This document shows positions 28,139 through 41,249 of a stretch of 64,000 bases of DNA, one piece after another. Position numbers and translations under genes: made by a program. Each line of letters starts with the position of its first letter. Position 1 is the first letter of the stretch. Under the pieces are notes generated by a model. It did no database searches. It was given only the letters and a program-made list of their open reading frames with translations, and had not been told where the DNA came from. The stretch is taken from the NCBI RefSeq assembly GCF_022539665.2, contig NC_081332.1, forward strand, positions 3,009,884 through 3,073,883, read 5' to 3'. The stretch comes from Daphnia carinata. Taxonomy: Eukaryota; Arthropoda; Branchiopoda; Diplostraca; Daphniidae.

Positions 28139-30707
28139 GATTTCTTGTCTATTTATTCTCATTCTTGTCTATTTTTTTTTCCCCTCATTTATTTGTTGCT
28201 TTAACTCGGCAGCGTCTGTTGTGGAGATGGCCGAGGAAAAAGAGAAGAAAACGAGTCGACCTCCTGTGAAAATGGTGGGCGCGTTAAAAAGGCGGCGGTC
28301 GTTGAGGGGCTCGCGCGCGCGTGATTTAATATGGGCATCGCCGCCGTGACGTGTGCAAACAATCGGGGGGACGCAAAAGGCCTCAACCATTTCGAAAAAA
28401 AAAAAAAAAAAATAAGGGATTTTTATGAGTCAGATAGACGTAGAGAGAGACGCTTTCAGCATCTTTTACAAACACTGTAAATAACCAGCCAGCCCCGGCC
28501 AACCCCGCCTCCTTATGCTATCATCGTCATCGAGAGACAAAGGAGAGAGAGAGAGACGAGCCAGTGTGGAATGTTGTCGGATATATGAAATAAATACCAC
28601 CACACTTTCTTCTTTTGTTTTTTTTTTGTTTTTGTTTTGTTTAGTTTTGGCGGTTGCATCTAATAGAAAAAAACAGGCAACATCGGGATTTAGGAATCAA
28701 ACCCAGCCTCTCCCCCCTGCGAGAAAGGCCCTGAGAAATTATGGCTCAGCAAGAGTGACATTTATCGACGTTTAAAAAAGAACAAACAAAAAACTGAATG
28801 GAAATGAATGTTTTAGAGATTCGATGGCAGAGTATGTGAGCTCGTGTCGGCGTGTTGAAATGATTGTCTCGTTATATTCGTTTGCACTTGTGTGGCCAAC
28901 ATTCAGACCTGTCCGCCATCTTTCCCCCTACCAACTGTGTGTAATAGAGCGCGTGTATAGGGCCCGCCATTAACGCCAGCCGATTGAATGTTTCTTCAAC
29001 ATTTCCGTGTGTGTGTGTGTGCGGACAATTCTAAAAACGAGTGCTAGTTTGCCACCCAAAACTGATCATCACACACACACTCGTCATCATGGAGGGGAAA
29101 AACAAATTCTAAAGTCATCCGTCTCTTTCAATCTCTTCCAGCCAAATACACCCATCAACCGTGGCCCACTCTGCACACATTGAAGGTAAGCCACCATTTT
29201 TCCCACTTTTTCTTTTCGCTTTTCGAGAGGAAATTCAATTTCGATTGACCAACGGTCATCGGCCCCCCTCCCATCGTTTTTCAGTTTTTAAACAACGTTG
29301 ATCTCTCGCATTTCTATTTCAATTGTGTATCGAAAAAGAGCAGACAAAATGTATCGGCCATTGTGTATTGGTTATGTATCCCCCCACGAACCATGTTTAT
29401 ACGCATTAGACGATCGTAGACAGACCTTTATAGACATATCGGACAATAACTGGACAGTAGAGAGAGAGAGAGCGAGGCCCATTACCGACGCCCATCCGTC
29501 TCTCCCCTCCGGCTGGCACGACGGAGATGTCGATTGTCCAGCCAAGCGTCTCAAAGGGCCCATTACTTCCAGTACGCAAGCCAACATTTTCTCAAAACGT
29601 ATCGTTAGAATTGAGCGAGGGCTTTTTTTTCCCCATTGTTACACGAACAAATATAAGAGGGAAATGTTTTAAAGATCAGCTCTGAATTTTTATTTCGTTA
29701 GTTTTCATGTTAAACGCAGTTTAACCTTTTTCCAGGGGGTGGGATAAAGCTGCACACCTTGTTTTATAATGGATATCAAATCAGGGCTTTTTTTTTATTA
29801 TTCCTTTAAATGTCAACACAAATCCTCCTTTTTTTGTTAAGTTGACGCTCTGCGATTTGCATCTTTGAGATGCCACTGCGATTCAACTTTTTGATTCTTT
29901 CATGAGGATTTTGGAAACGATGGATATTTATTCATACGCCTCTTGAAGTTTGCCCTGTTTTTAACCTGTTGTCGACTAACTGCCCGTTTTCTAGAGCATT
30001 TCCAAATCGAGTTGCTTTTCCCTTTTTTTTTTTTTTTTTTTTTTATGTATCGCGTAATCTCGTGCGCCATTGAAACTTTGATGGCACAACGTTAGTTTTT
30101 TTAATTTGTACGCAGACTCCGAGTGTTTTTACCTGTGGTATTGGCCGTTGTTTAAACCTTGCGCATCATTTTTTTTACGAAAAAGAAAAAAAAAAAAGAC
30201 CGGAAACGTCCAAGGAGCTCATGTAGGCTAAACTGTCCACGTCCTCATATTTTGTGAGACGACAGTTTGGCTTGCAATAAAATTCGTTGGCCGTTTAACA
30301 CACAATTTATGCACGAATGGTGCTGAAATGTTGACCAGTTTCCACCGTTAAAAGCTTCGAATAGATTCTTGAGGAAAGGGGGGGGGGGAAGAATTCAATA
30401 AAACAAACAAGAAAAAGAGATCATTAACGAGGCCACCAGGGGGTGGGCCCCATTGTCTAGAGTGTCTGTGTGTTTTTCTCATCCCTCCGCTTTGCACTGC
30501 CCGTGAGGCCATCACCACCTTTTTAGTATGGCCCCCCCCTCCTTTTCTTTTTCAAAAGTGTCTGTGTGTTTTAGGTGTACCTTTCTTTCTTGTCTTACTT
30601 TCGGAAGGTCAAGTAGGGCTGGAATTCGGGGCTGAGGACCCAACCGAGTCCGTAAATAATCGAGTCAAAAAAAAAAAAAAAAAAAAGAAGAGAGCCAGTC
30701 AAGTCAA

Positions 30708-30723
30708 ATATATATATATATAT
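30708..30723. repeat. (AT)n microsatellite
   Basis: Eight AT units, lying about 20 bp after a poly-A run at 30667-30686. Confidence 0.9.
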
Positions 30724-30934
30724 CCCCAAAGTTTTGAGCAGTAAGTCAGAAGGGACGGGGGTCGCGCGCCCCGATTCTATTAGACATGGAAATCTTCAGT
30801 TTGGAAAAGTAACTTATTCGACAAGAGAAGAAGAAGAGGGGGAGGGCTAGGAGTCGACCCCCTGCTGGAGTTGCTGAAGAGGACAGGCGCCGGCCACATA
30901 GTTCCGTCTCTTCTCCTTTCTTTCTTATAGGATT

Positions 30935-30957
30935 TAATAATAATAATAATAATAATA
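30935..30957. repeat. (TAA)n microsatellite
   Basis: Seven to eight TAA units followed by an A run. Confidence 0.95.
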
Positions 30958-33900
30958 AAAAAAGCGCAGATTAAATGTCCGCAAAGATCCTAATCGATGC
31001 AATTTCTCGTATAATACCTCAACACGCATCTTCCGTGCAATGGTCCCTTTTAAAATCCAGAGATTATTGAATTCTTATTCAATTTTTGAGCTTTACAAAC
31101 GTTGAGGTTCCTCTTGTAGGGCATACACAAAACATGCATAATTCAAAGCGAACACGGCTGACGTGGAAGTGGTAGCTTATAGAAACTGAGACGAGAGGAG
31201 TTGCAATCGAAAAATGCCCAACACGGCGGGGACGCAGGCCTTCTCAACATTCACCGCAGCAGCCCCCCCTTCTTTTTCGTTTTGTTTGTTTTCTACCTTT
31301 TTTTTTGTCTATTTATTTATGCGATTGGGAGAGAGAGAAGCGGAATATAATTTTCTAGGCCGTTCTACTGTTTGGTTATATGTTAAGGAGGCAGGAGGAG
31401 GCCAGGATGCGTGGCTCTCGCACCTTGGAGGCGTCAAGACGTGGCTCACGTGGCATTTTCAATCAACGTACCAACACAAAAAATTTCTTTCTTTCTTCCC
31501 CCAACCACGTAGAGAGACAAAAACGAATCAACCATTTCTGACGTGGCGTTTCTATTTGTTTTTTGTTTTTCCCCTTCGCATGTAATAAGCTTTCCCTCCA
31601 TCGCCACTACATAACTCAACTTTTACTTCGTTCTTTGCCCCATTTTGTTTTTTTTTTCTTTCCTCCGTCTTATTCCAGGGGGTCGTCTTTCTACCATCGA
31701 TATGTGTTGGCTAAAAAAAAAGTACAGGTGAGCGGGGGGATGATTGCCTCTTTTACATGTGGGCCTCACCGTTTTGCTGCTCGTACGCAAACATCACAAA
31801 CGACAGGCTATACAAAAGGCAACATTTTTGAATAATTCAAAGAGGAGGGAAGCGAAAGGGCATAATGAAGAAGCGCACAACACCCGGGGACGCTGCTTTT
31901 TGAATCCCAGATATGACACGCATTCTCTTCCCGCTGCTCTTGTCAAATTTCATTTTTTCTTTTCTTCTTTTATTGATAGAAAGAAAAAAAAAGAAACTTG
32001 TTGAAGCTTTATTTCTGGTGAATATGTGATTATATCGAACGCTAGAGATTAGACGCTGAGGAAAAGAAATCTTTATAAGAAGAAGCTCGTCAATCTCAAA
32101 TCCCCCCCCCCCCCTTCTAAAAAAAGAAGAGACTGGCGCAGCACACGCCCGAAAATAAAAATAAAAAGCCGAGCAACAGCAGCCACGGATTCTTTCGTCT
32201 CCTTATTATTTCTAATTCTCTTTCCCCCTCTCTTTTTTTTTTTTTAATATCTTTTACAACTTTATATAGTACCTAATCATATAAATTTTCTATTTACAAC
32301 CATTCCATCTTGATATCCCTATGGTATTTTCTCTCTCTCTCTCACTTCTTAATAAATAAAAATGGAATGAAAAGAGAGTATTGATGTCTATGACGAAGAC
32401 GACACACTGTAATAATAAAAACACCTGAGCAATTAACATAGAACCGCGGTTAGAGCAGAGAGCAATCAAAGCGCCAGCTAGAGAGAGAGAAGCTGATTGC
32501 ATTTATACATATGTATATGAGGAAACGAGACTAGAGAGAACAAGCTTTATCCATTTGCAAGCTGCTCTGAACGAAACGTCTTTCTGTGCAACACGATGGT
32601 AATAACGTCTGCCTTTTCAGATGGATCAATTCATATTTATCCCCTTCTTTCTTTATTTTAAGAGAACAAAAAAATAATGAAGCAGATTGGATTTTGTGAT
32701 GAAGCGATAGACACAACACAACGGCGACTGACTTCTCGTCTAGCGATGTCAAAAGAACCAGCCGATGGCATTGACTTGGGGAAGGGGGGATTTTGGACAG
32801 AGGAAAACCAACAAGAATTGGCTTCATTTTTGGCCACTCGTTGGTGACAATCTGACGACTTGTGAATAAAGATAAAAAGAGATCTTTTTAAAGACGAAGT
32901 GAATAGCGGCAGCCGAGAATCGCCTGATAGCGCCAACTAAATGCCATGTGTAAAAAATGCAGTTTAAAAAAGAACCAAAAGGAAAAACAATAACATCAAA
33001 GTAGCTGTGTGTTCTACCTGACATTGGCGCCAGACAGAGACCTTGCGAGGCGCAAAAAAAAAAAACCTTTCCGTACAATGTGTAGGTAGCACACATGACA
33101 CGGTGTGTTGGCTATCTCGTCTCTATCTGTACGTAGACTTTATTTCGATCTACATGCACTCGTTTTCACCGTGCGCTCTATCCGCTTTCTCGTATTGGCT
33201 CCACGTCGGATTTGGCTGGCCCGTCCTCTGATGGCCCCAAAGAGTCAACTCTTGTGGCCACGTCAAAAATTGTGTACGGATGCTGCTGCTGCTGCTATTT
33301 TTCAGCTCTCGAAAAAAAAAGAGCGAGGGGAGGCATGTTTTAACTTAATAATTTTAGAGGACAACAGTTTCTACTGGGCAAGAGACCCACCGCAGTGGCG
33401 AGACGATAACGAGCGCGAATCCACCCCCGAAAATGTTTCATTTTTCTCTGTCGTCCTTTTTTTTTTTTTTTTTTTTTTTTAAACAAATAAACCGTGCGCC
33501 CACTAAAAAAGGAGAACAGGACGCGCAAAATGGCAAAACCCTTGATTACCACATGGCTGCTAGCAGCACACACCTTTGATCATCATTTTGTTTCGTCCAT
33601 TATTAAGCAATTTTCAAAGGAAGAATTCTTTTTTTTTTTTTTTTTTTTTTTTTGAAAAAAAGGTGAAATCACCACGTCCACCAGCCACAAGAAAAAAGAG
33701 GCGAGTGGAACGCACACAGGCCTTTTTTCTCTACTAAATACGTCTAGCGATTAAAAATCGATTACGCGCTCATCTGACTTTTTCGAGTTTCGGAGCTGTC
33801 AGCTGTTGAACGTTGGTACCTTTTGATTATTACTTCTTCTCTGTTTGTTTCTTTTTTGGTGTGCAATCATCAAAGAGGCCCATAAGGAGTCGCAGGAATT

Positions 33901-34036
33901 CGAGCGTGTTATGTAGGCCGAAAAAAAAAATGCGGCGTCGCCGTGGTGAATGCGATTTCTAATTGAATCTTCTCGCCGATATTTATGTGTGTGTCTCTAT
34001 ATACGACGGGCCCAGCATGAATAGAGACGGACCCCG

Positions 34037-34062
34037 AAAAAAAAAAAAAAAAAAAAAAAAAA
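34037..34062. repeat. Poly-A run of 26
   Basis: Uninterrupted A tract. Comparable T tracts of about 24 bases lie at 33457-33480 and 33629-33652. Confidence 0.9.
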
Positions 34063-34609
34063 GTCATCGACGACGTAGTGGTTAAACGTATAGAAAAAGA
34101 GACTGACGGCGCTGGTGTGCGGCCACCCACGACGGACCTCCAAAACGCTAAAGCGAAAAAAAAATAAAAAAAAAGAATAATAATAATAAAAAAGAAAGAA
34201 ACACACACAGCAAAGAAGAGGAAAATGTTGTGCTAGTGAGCAATGGCGTCTAGGCAAGAGAACGCGGGGCTGCACAAACTGATTGCAGCTCGAGAAAGAA
34301 GAAAAACATATACAATTCTGTTGCATGCTCTTTTCTACCTCCTCCTTCTTTTCGTTGAAATTGTTCGAGGACGACGAACTCTCTCGTCAGCTCTTTTTTA
34401 AACCTACCTAGGCGGCTGCTGTTATTTTTGTTTTCTCCGCTTGTTTTTCCTTTTGTTCGTTCCTCGTTTTTTATCCCAGCTGTGTGGATGCTCCCGTGAT
34501 TACCGGGTTTCGCCACCCACCATCATCACCACCTGATTATAAATGATGGATGTACGCAACCACCACCAACGAGCAACCCGTGCGCCATCTCTATAATCAT
34601 CCTTTTTTC

Positions 34610-34634
34610 TTCTTCTTCTTCTTCTTCTTCTTCA
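34610..34634. repeat. (TTC)n triplet repeat
   Basis: Eight TTC/CTT units within a pyrimidine-only stretch. It reads as a Glu/Lys run on the opposite strand, with no support as coding. Confidence 0.9.
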
Positions 34635-37600
34635 TTGCCCCGTTTTTTTTTCTTCAACTTTTTTCTATCCCTCTCCCGACGTGTTTTTTCGTGTTGGCTT
34701 GTTTGGCTGTTGCGTTGAAAAAAGCCTCCCAATGGTTTGCCGCAAATGTTTTTTTTTTTTTCTTTCTATTTAAATGACGTGGTTTTTTTTTTTTGACGAG
34801 TGGTGCAGCTGATCGACAGTTTTCTCCCCCTTTTTTTTTTCTTGATTGTCAGCATCTTTTTATTTTCTCGCACGACCTGATGCCGTTGTGTAGACGACGT
34901 TGCCCTTGTCGCCGCAAGTGGGAAATAACGACAGAAAGTCTTGACATTTTGACAGTCAATCAACGGCGTATTTTTTTTTTCCCCCTCTTTATCCGAATTT
35001 TTAAAAAACGAATACGAGATGCGCAGATACTAACACATTTTCTTTTTATTCTATTTTTTTTTTTTAGCGCTGCTCGAAAACGTATCCCGACCACCGGGAA
35101 TCCACGACAACTTGCACGCAGATGGAGTGTCTCACCAAAGAGAGGCAGGTAACGTGGAACGCTTTTTTTCTTTCAATTATGTATCCAAGAAAACGATATC
35201 GAACGAACAATGGCTGCTCGGTGATGAAAGCAATTGTATCTTAATTGATTCCCTTTTTTTTTTTTAAATGGTTGGTCGAGAGTTTAAAAGAATTGGATGA
35301 AACGTTTTGAACAAGGGCAGTGTAACGGAGGCAAACAGAGACGATGGGAAGATACAAACAGGGAAAGAGACACACAAAAAAAAAAAAGATGTCAAAGTTA
35401 AAGGAAACGAGCGTGCATGGGCCGTGTGTGATCTACATAAACGCTCGAGTTTTGTTGGTTGATATAGGTGGCGTTGGTTGATGTTCGACCGACCGTAAGA
35501 AAACGACAGTCTTCTTGTGTATTCCCGGTCAAGAGACAGAGGCTGTACGTCGAATCGGTTGCTGATCATGGTGATAGCTTAAAGGGGGGGGGGGGGCAAT
35601 ACGAGAGAGAGACAGGCAGCTGGAGAAAAGGGTGGGGTCGCCGAGAAGGAAAATTGTACGCACGCATTCACCATGGCAACGATGATGACACGCGCGCGCG
35701 TCCCTTTCTCCCCATGTTTAGGATGTGGAACCGATCGATTCAATCCCGGGCGGCTTCTAATCGCATTGGGTGGGAGATGCGACCACCATAGCGTACACGC
35801 ATCTAGCAGCTCTATATGCGTACATCGGGTAATAATACTCACCCCCACATGTCACCTTAAATCTCCTTTTTTTTTTTAATTCAAAAAAAAAAAGGATTTA
35901 ATCCTTCTAATCTGTAGCAACTCTTATATACGCGAACATTATTACATCACCTAAAGTGTTCCAGCTATGTAAGTCGCGAGTAACTCAAATTTAAAAAAAA
36001 AAGAGCGGCCATTTGTTACGTTATTACTGGTGTGGCTCAGTGCCCGGCTGCAACACACAGGATGGCATCTAAGAGGCGTGTGTGTGTGTGTGTGTGTAAA
36101 GTTGAACTACACGTCTAGCGTGTATAGTATGTATATAGGGGCAGAAGAGCGTATAAAGATCTGATGTAATCGCCGCCCCCAACACAAACACAAGATGCCT
36201 GTGCATAACGTCTGATGGATGAGATGCCTATAAAAACGGTTGTTTCTTTTGGCGTTTGTTTGTTCCACGTTTTCCCAGCGGACAACTTAATAGCGGGTAA
36301 TCACCGGCACATATCTAAAAAAAAACGAACGTGTGTGTGTGTGTGTGTGATAGCTGTGTGCGGTTTGTGTGCTTGCCTTCGCCAATAAAAAGAACAGCTC
36401 GACAATTCATCTTTTATTTATTTGTTTTCTCTCTTTTTTAGACCTCCCTCGAAGTCCGCAGCAATACACCGTGCAACAGCCAGTTGGGTAAGAAAAATGT
36501 TCATTTCGTTCTTCTTTTTTTTTGGGGGGGGAGGAGGATTTTTCTTGAAAAAGGGGAAAAAGAAAGTTTTGTTCCAAAACGAGGTATGTCGACCTGGCCA
36601 CATGTGTTGCTCTCTTTGTATGTTTTTTTTTTCTACGGGAAATCATATAGATAAAAGAGATGTAGGCTGCCCCCGACGACGTGGCAAATCATAGAGTGTG
36701 TGTAGTCTACGTGTGTTGAAGAGCCGAGGCATTGAGGCAGCGAGGTGTTGACCGCACCGTTTTAAGTCGAAGAGCGATCTGTAGATCGCGTGAGCTCGTT
36801 TTTCTTTGCCCTTCCAGTCAAACTCGAAAACATCTTCCAACACCAAACGAAACAGAAAAAGAGATATGCAGATGAGAAGAGCTCTCTTCTCGCCGTGTTT
36901 TTTTTTTTTCGATATCTGCATTGCATCTGACCGAGTCGACCAGAAAACGTTAAATATGTCGCTCGCTAAACACGGAAAGGGCAAAAAAAAATGTTCCAGC
37001 ACACGAAAATAACTGACGTTCTTTTGTATCGACAAATCTTTTCCAGCCCATTGTTCATTTATTATTTTTTTTTTCGTCCTTTTAAAAAAGAAGAAGAAGA
37101 GGAAGAAACATTTAAATGTTTAAATATAAAAAGGAAGAGCTATTTGTGTACTGCTGTTGGCCGTGTCACCCGAACCGAGCTTTTTGCGTGACTGGCGCTC
37201 AACGACACAACACGATAAAAAAAAAGAAAGGCGAACGAATGAAATGAAATAAAAAGAGAACAAAAAAAAAAGGATAAAAAAGACGACAAGGGAGGGATGA
37301 TTGCGGATGTGCGGAGAGTTTGCTGCTGGCACGCTGCCCGCATTTTGTGGATGGGTTCAAAAATAAATACTAGAGCCCTTTACACACTTACAAGGCGGAC
37401 GGAATATAAATATATATACATCTAAACAACGTGAGCAACAACAAGAAAACGACTCGAGCACAGACACGTAATACAAACAAAACAAAAGTGAAACTTTTTC
37501 TTTTTGATCCCGGACGAATCCTCTTTCTTTTTTTTTTTCGGGTCGGTTGAAGATGTTTTGTTCAACAACAAGCAACAACAACAACAAAAAAAAAAGACAA

Positions 37601-38230
37601 ACAGGAAGCGGACAATGATGGGGTTAGACTATCCAGTACCGGGATTTTTATTGCTTTCATACGTGCCATGGTACATAGAACAGAAACCGTGACATTTTTG
37701 TTCTTTTTCTTTTCTTCAGATTCTGTCACAAACTTTTCCCTTTTCCGCAATCAGAGGCAAATCTCGTCCAAAACTTTTTCTTTTTTTTTCTTCTTTAATT
37801 TGACTCGTAGTAGTGTAATGTAATAAAAAAACGTTCTGAACAAAAACTAGTATTCAATCAACTTTTTAGAAATTTGATTTCGAAAGCATTGCGCTATTCC
37901 AAAATGTAAAAGCGCAATCCTATTTTAACGTAGGCATAGGCCTAATTCTTTCTACAAAAAAATAATAATTCGTCTTGGAAGATGCAACCGTTTCAAATGA
38001 GCAACGGAAACCCATCGAGTGGGGTTTCTTTTTTATATTCTGATTGTTTTAAAAAGGATCATCATTAGACCGCCCCTGCACTCTGCACTCATCGGTTACG
38101 GTGACGTACGGAAACACAACGTCTATAGCTGATATATACACAATGTGTAACAGAAGAGCAATTCGAGGGTCAGTGCTCGTTTTTCCCACTCGTCCTAATG
38201 AAGTCGTAAATTTTCACTAAAAGGAAAATA

Positions 38231-38251
38231 CCCCCCCCCCCCCCCCCCCCC
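38231..38251. repeat. Poly-C run of 21
   Basis: Twenty-one consecutive C, the longest C tract in the window. It could form an i-motif, or a G-quadruplex on the minus strand, and its true length may be miscalled in assembly. Confidence 0.9.
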
Positions 38252-38900
38252 TAACCCGCCTTTAACAAAAAAAAGAAGTGGATGAAACCATAAGAAGAGG
38301 GGCAAGTTCAAGACTCTGGGAAGGAAAACTCATTACCTATTCTAACCGAGGCATTTGCTGTGTGGCGTTTATGTAGGCGGCCTATATATGGGGTCCGCTA
38401 TTATCAAGTTAACGCACGATGGTGCGCTTGACGATTGCCTACTTGGAATTGCCGTCAATCGTAGACGTTTCGTGATTGCTCCGAGAGTCGAGTCGATCTC
38501 GTTTCTCTAGACGTACAACTTGCGAAACGTTAGCTGCACAAATGTTTTTCTTCTTCGCTTCTTCTACGTTTGAATCATTCACAGATCAAGAGATCCCATT
38601 CGAGCCAGATGAGAACTGGATGTTTTATCGGCTGTAATGCATTGGATGCCTCTTGTTTTTTGCTGCGTCTCTTAGGCCTATAAATGTCGGTGGAATAACG
38701 TCAACGATCAAACACGGATGTTAAAGATGTCGGGTTGCTTTTTAACTATTTGTTATTCAAAGCAAAGGAAATGAGTTTTATTTTTGGGAGCGAAATCGTC
38801 AGTTTAATAGTGCTAAGCCAATAACATGCGAGAATTGAGCATCGTTCACTCGCAATTCAGATGATTGTGTTAACGCATCTTTTCTTTTTCTCGTTTGTAG

Positions 38901-39300
38901 AGATTCAGCGTCATCTAGAGGTCGCTGTGGAAACCACTGCACGGAAACCAGTACCCCGCTAGAATTCAAATCGCGCCCGAACGACATACATACCCCGGAA
39001 GCTCCTTGAAGAACTGGTAAGATTCATTTAGTAATCCTGTTGCGAAGAGTTGCTTCTATCTTAGTCACTCTACGTTGCAGAGCTGATATGGAGTGCACTT
39101 AAATGAGACATTTACCTGCCTTTTTTCTGCATCGATTGTGCTATGTCGAGTAGTTGCGCTCGTTTTTTTTCACCGAGTAGGTTTTGGTTCTCCAGTAGTG
39201 TTCCAGCGCATACCGGAGCGCCTGGCTATGCCCAGTCGTTTTCACGAGAAAAACGAACATTTATATTTAAACAAGATTATGTAATTTGTTTGTGTAGATG
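38901..39300 (+). ncRNA. Candidate spliced non-coding transcript (two exons)
   Basis: A pyrimidine-rich acceptor (TTTCTCGTTTGTAG) precedes 38901 and a good donor (CTG|GTAAGA) follows 39016. A second acceptor (TACGTTGCAG, ending 39080) defines a 64-bp intron, the usual size here. All three frames of exon 1 meet a stop, so if transcribed it is UTR or non-coding RNA. It is not clearly linked to the chitinase gene, which has its own promoter-like sequence further right. Splice-site chance matches remain possible. Confidence 0.25.
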
Positions 39301-40276
39301 GCGTGAACGTAACCTCCTAAGCAAAAATTCAAAATCTAAATAAAAAAAAAAGAAGAAGAAACGTTCACTGGTTATGCAAATTCGATGACAGATATGCGAT
39401 AGAAAATCGAAAATCCATCATTTTAAAAACAGATAATATCAAGCTAGGGAAACCCCGACTTACAACATTACGAAATCTAAATCGCCAACGATTATTCCCA
39501 CGACGTGGTTCACGGTTTCATTTCGCGTATGCAAAACCATAGTCGATAACGTCTTTTTTTGTTGTTGTTTTGATAGCACCATTTTGGATTTAGATAGTCC
39601 GTATTAAAGTGAAGCTATTGAATTATGACAATAAGACAATCAGAGCCACGGTGGCACTGCGTAAAATTTCACGGTCATAAAGCCATGTATCGTAAAGTCG
39701 TCGCCTCCAAGGCCAAGCGATAAAGTTTCACGTGCTCAGGGTGTGTCCAGTCCCGGAGAAGAAAAAAGTGCAGCCGCAAAGTGGTTGTTGTCGCAACGTT
39801 TATAGTCAATTGAAAAACAAACAAAAAACGTGTCAAAAACAAATTTTATAGCACAAAAACAAAACAATAACATTGCACGTACTTTTAGAAATATCACCGT
39901 TCAAAATACAATGAAATCACGGGGTGAGTGAATCCTTTGATAGATGTCATCACATGGCAGCCGGGGTCGCATAACGGGTCTTTCATCAACCCAAATTAGA
40001 AATCTAAACAACAAGAAAAAAAAAATGAAATCAAGTTTTGTTTCTAACCAAACTAAAACATTTTTCCGCTGTGGCAATTCGGCAATCAATGTTTACGTGG
40101 TGGCGCAATCTGTTTGATATCCAAAAATGTATCAGGACATTGAGAGCGATGACACTTTAACGAATGCTAACCGTGTACCTTTTCTTTTTTTCTTCTGTTG
40201 ATATTTTTTTTTTCTAGTAAGAGGACAAGGAAAAAAGAAGCGAGTTTTGTTGGTTGCAAATACCTGGATGGTTGTT

Positions 40277-40278
<2 letters not shown>

Positions 40279-40312
<34 letters not shown>
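40279..40312. repeat. Poly-T run of 34
   Basis: The longest homopolymer in the window, about 120 bp upstream of the putative chitinase TATA box. It marks the right end of the homopolymer-rich territory. Confidence 0.9.
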
Positions 40313-40318
<6 letters not shown>

Positions 40319-40432
40319 AGCGACAAGAGGCCAAATGCTGGTATCAAGGAGACAACCCGTCTGGTGCTGTGAGCTGTTTTTCGTTTGTGTGAGCAAAAAA
40401 AAAAAGAAAAAGAAAAGGAGATTGGCGCTTAG

Positions 40433-40470
40433 CTATAAAGCCTCCTGCTAAACCAGTTCATCCCTCACAC
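40433..40470 (+). promoter_or_regulatory. Putative TATA promoter of the chitinase gene
   Basis: CTATAAAG at 40433-40440 is followed 26-33 bp downstream by initiator-like TTCATCC/CTCACAC. A short leader then ends at a strong donor (CACT|GTAAGT, 40535/40536). The matching acceptor (TTTGTTGTTTGCAG) lies directly before 41244, six bases upstream of the chitinase ATG. This implies a non-coding first exon of about 75 bp and an intron of about 708 bp. Confidence 0.5.
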
Positions 40471-41249
40471 TTTGAGAAGTTTCGCCGTCCTGCAAGGTTG
40501 GCATCTTCTTCACTTCAACATCCGCTTCAATCACTGTAAGTTGCAAATTCGATTTTCTTTCCCTTTCTTTTGTCCGAAGTTTCAATTGTTTGAAATGCTC
40601 ATCAATCGTAAAGGCTTTTTCAAGTACGATCTATGTTTACTTGTCCTGTCGATGATGCGCTCGTCATGAAATCTAGGTGGATTGTCGAGATGGCCTATCT
40701 AACTTGATTCCTAATGCATTTACAGACGTTATGTAAATGTCAAATCTAGATCGCTGCTCCTGTTGGGGTCAGTTACACAGTTAAACAACAGCAAAAGTTT
40801 TTTTGAGGGAAGTGTGAGCTTCTTAAAAGTAAGATCAGATAAACATATAAATCTCCAACGGTTCTGTCTTGCCAGAAGAGTGAGTTGCTTTTCCGATGAA
40901 TCTGTCGTCATTTGCCCGTATATTGCCGTTTAACCAAGTCATATTTGGCACGAGACGGAACCCGAAACAACGGGTAAATGATTGCACGTATCCAAAAAAA
41001 AAAAAAATCAAATAGATGTTGTGCGACGAGCAAAAGCGACCTTGAGTGTAGATAGCATCTAGGTGTGGTCGGCCAAACTAGTCCTGGAGCTACGCGTTAC
41101 TTGTTATAGTCGTCCCATCCTGCACATTTGACGATCTAAGATGGGAAACGACTCAAACAAAACTTGAAAAAAAAAAAAGTAAAAGTAGCAAGGTCACAAA
41201 AAGAGTTAAAAAAAACAAAAAAACTTGTTTTTGTTGTTTGCAGGTGGCA

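Larger units (their letters stand above)
12923..38400. other. Gene desert with dense homopolymers and microsatellites
   Basis: About 25 kb between the T-box first exon and the region near the chitinase gene. Open frames are short, with no splice-consistent conserved protein, and most encode runs of Lys, Phe, Pro or Cys-Val caused by A, T, C and GT repeats. The texture is poly-A/T runs of 10-26 bases every few hundred bases, C/G runs, CA/GT and CT tracts, and occasional AAT and TTC triplet repeats. No transposon coding sequence or terminal repeats were recognised. A role as regulatory territory of the T-box gene is inference. Confidence 0.6.

Noticed and set aside
38799-38987. Minus-strand open frame across the candidate non-coding exon
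   Set aside because: No splice support on that strand, no recognisable family, and it overlaps better plus-strand splice sites.
39471-39597. Minus-strand 40-codon frame starting MVLSKQQQKK
   Set aside because: No signal, no splice partner and no similarity; length is within chance.
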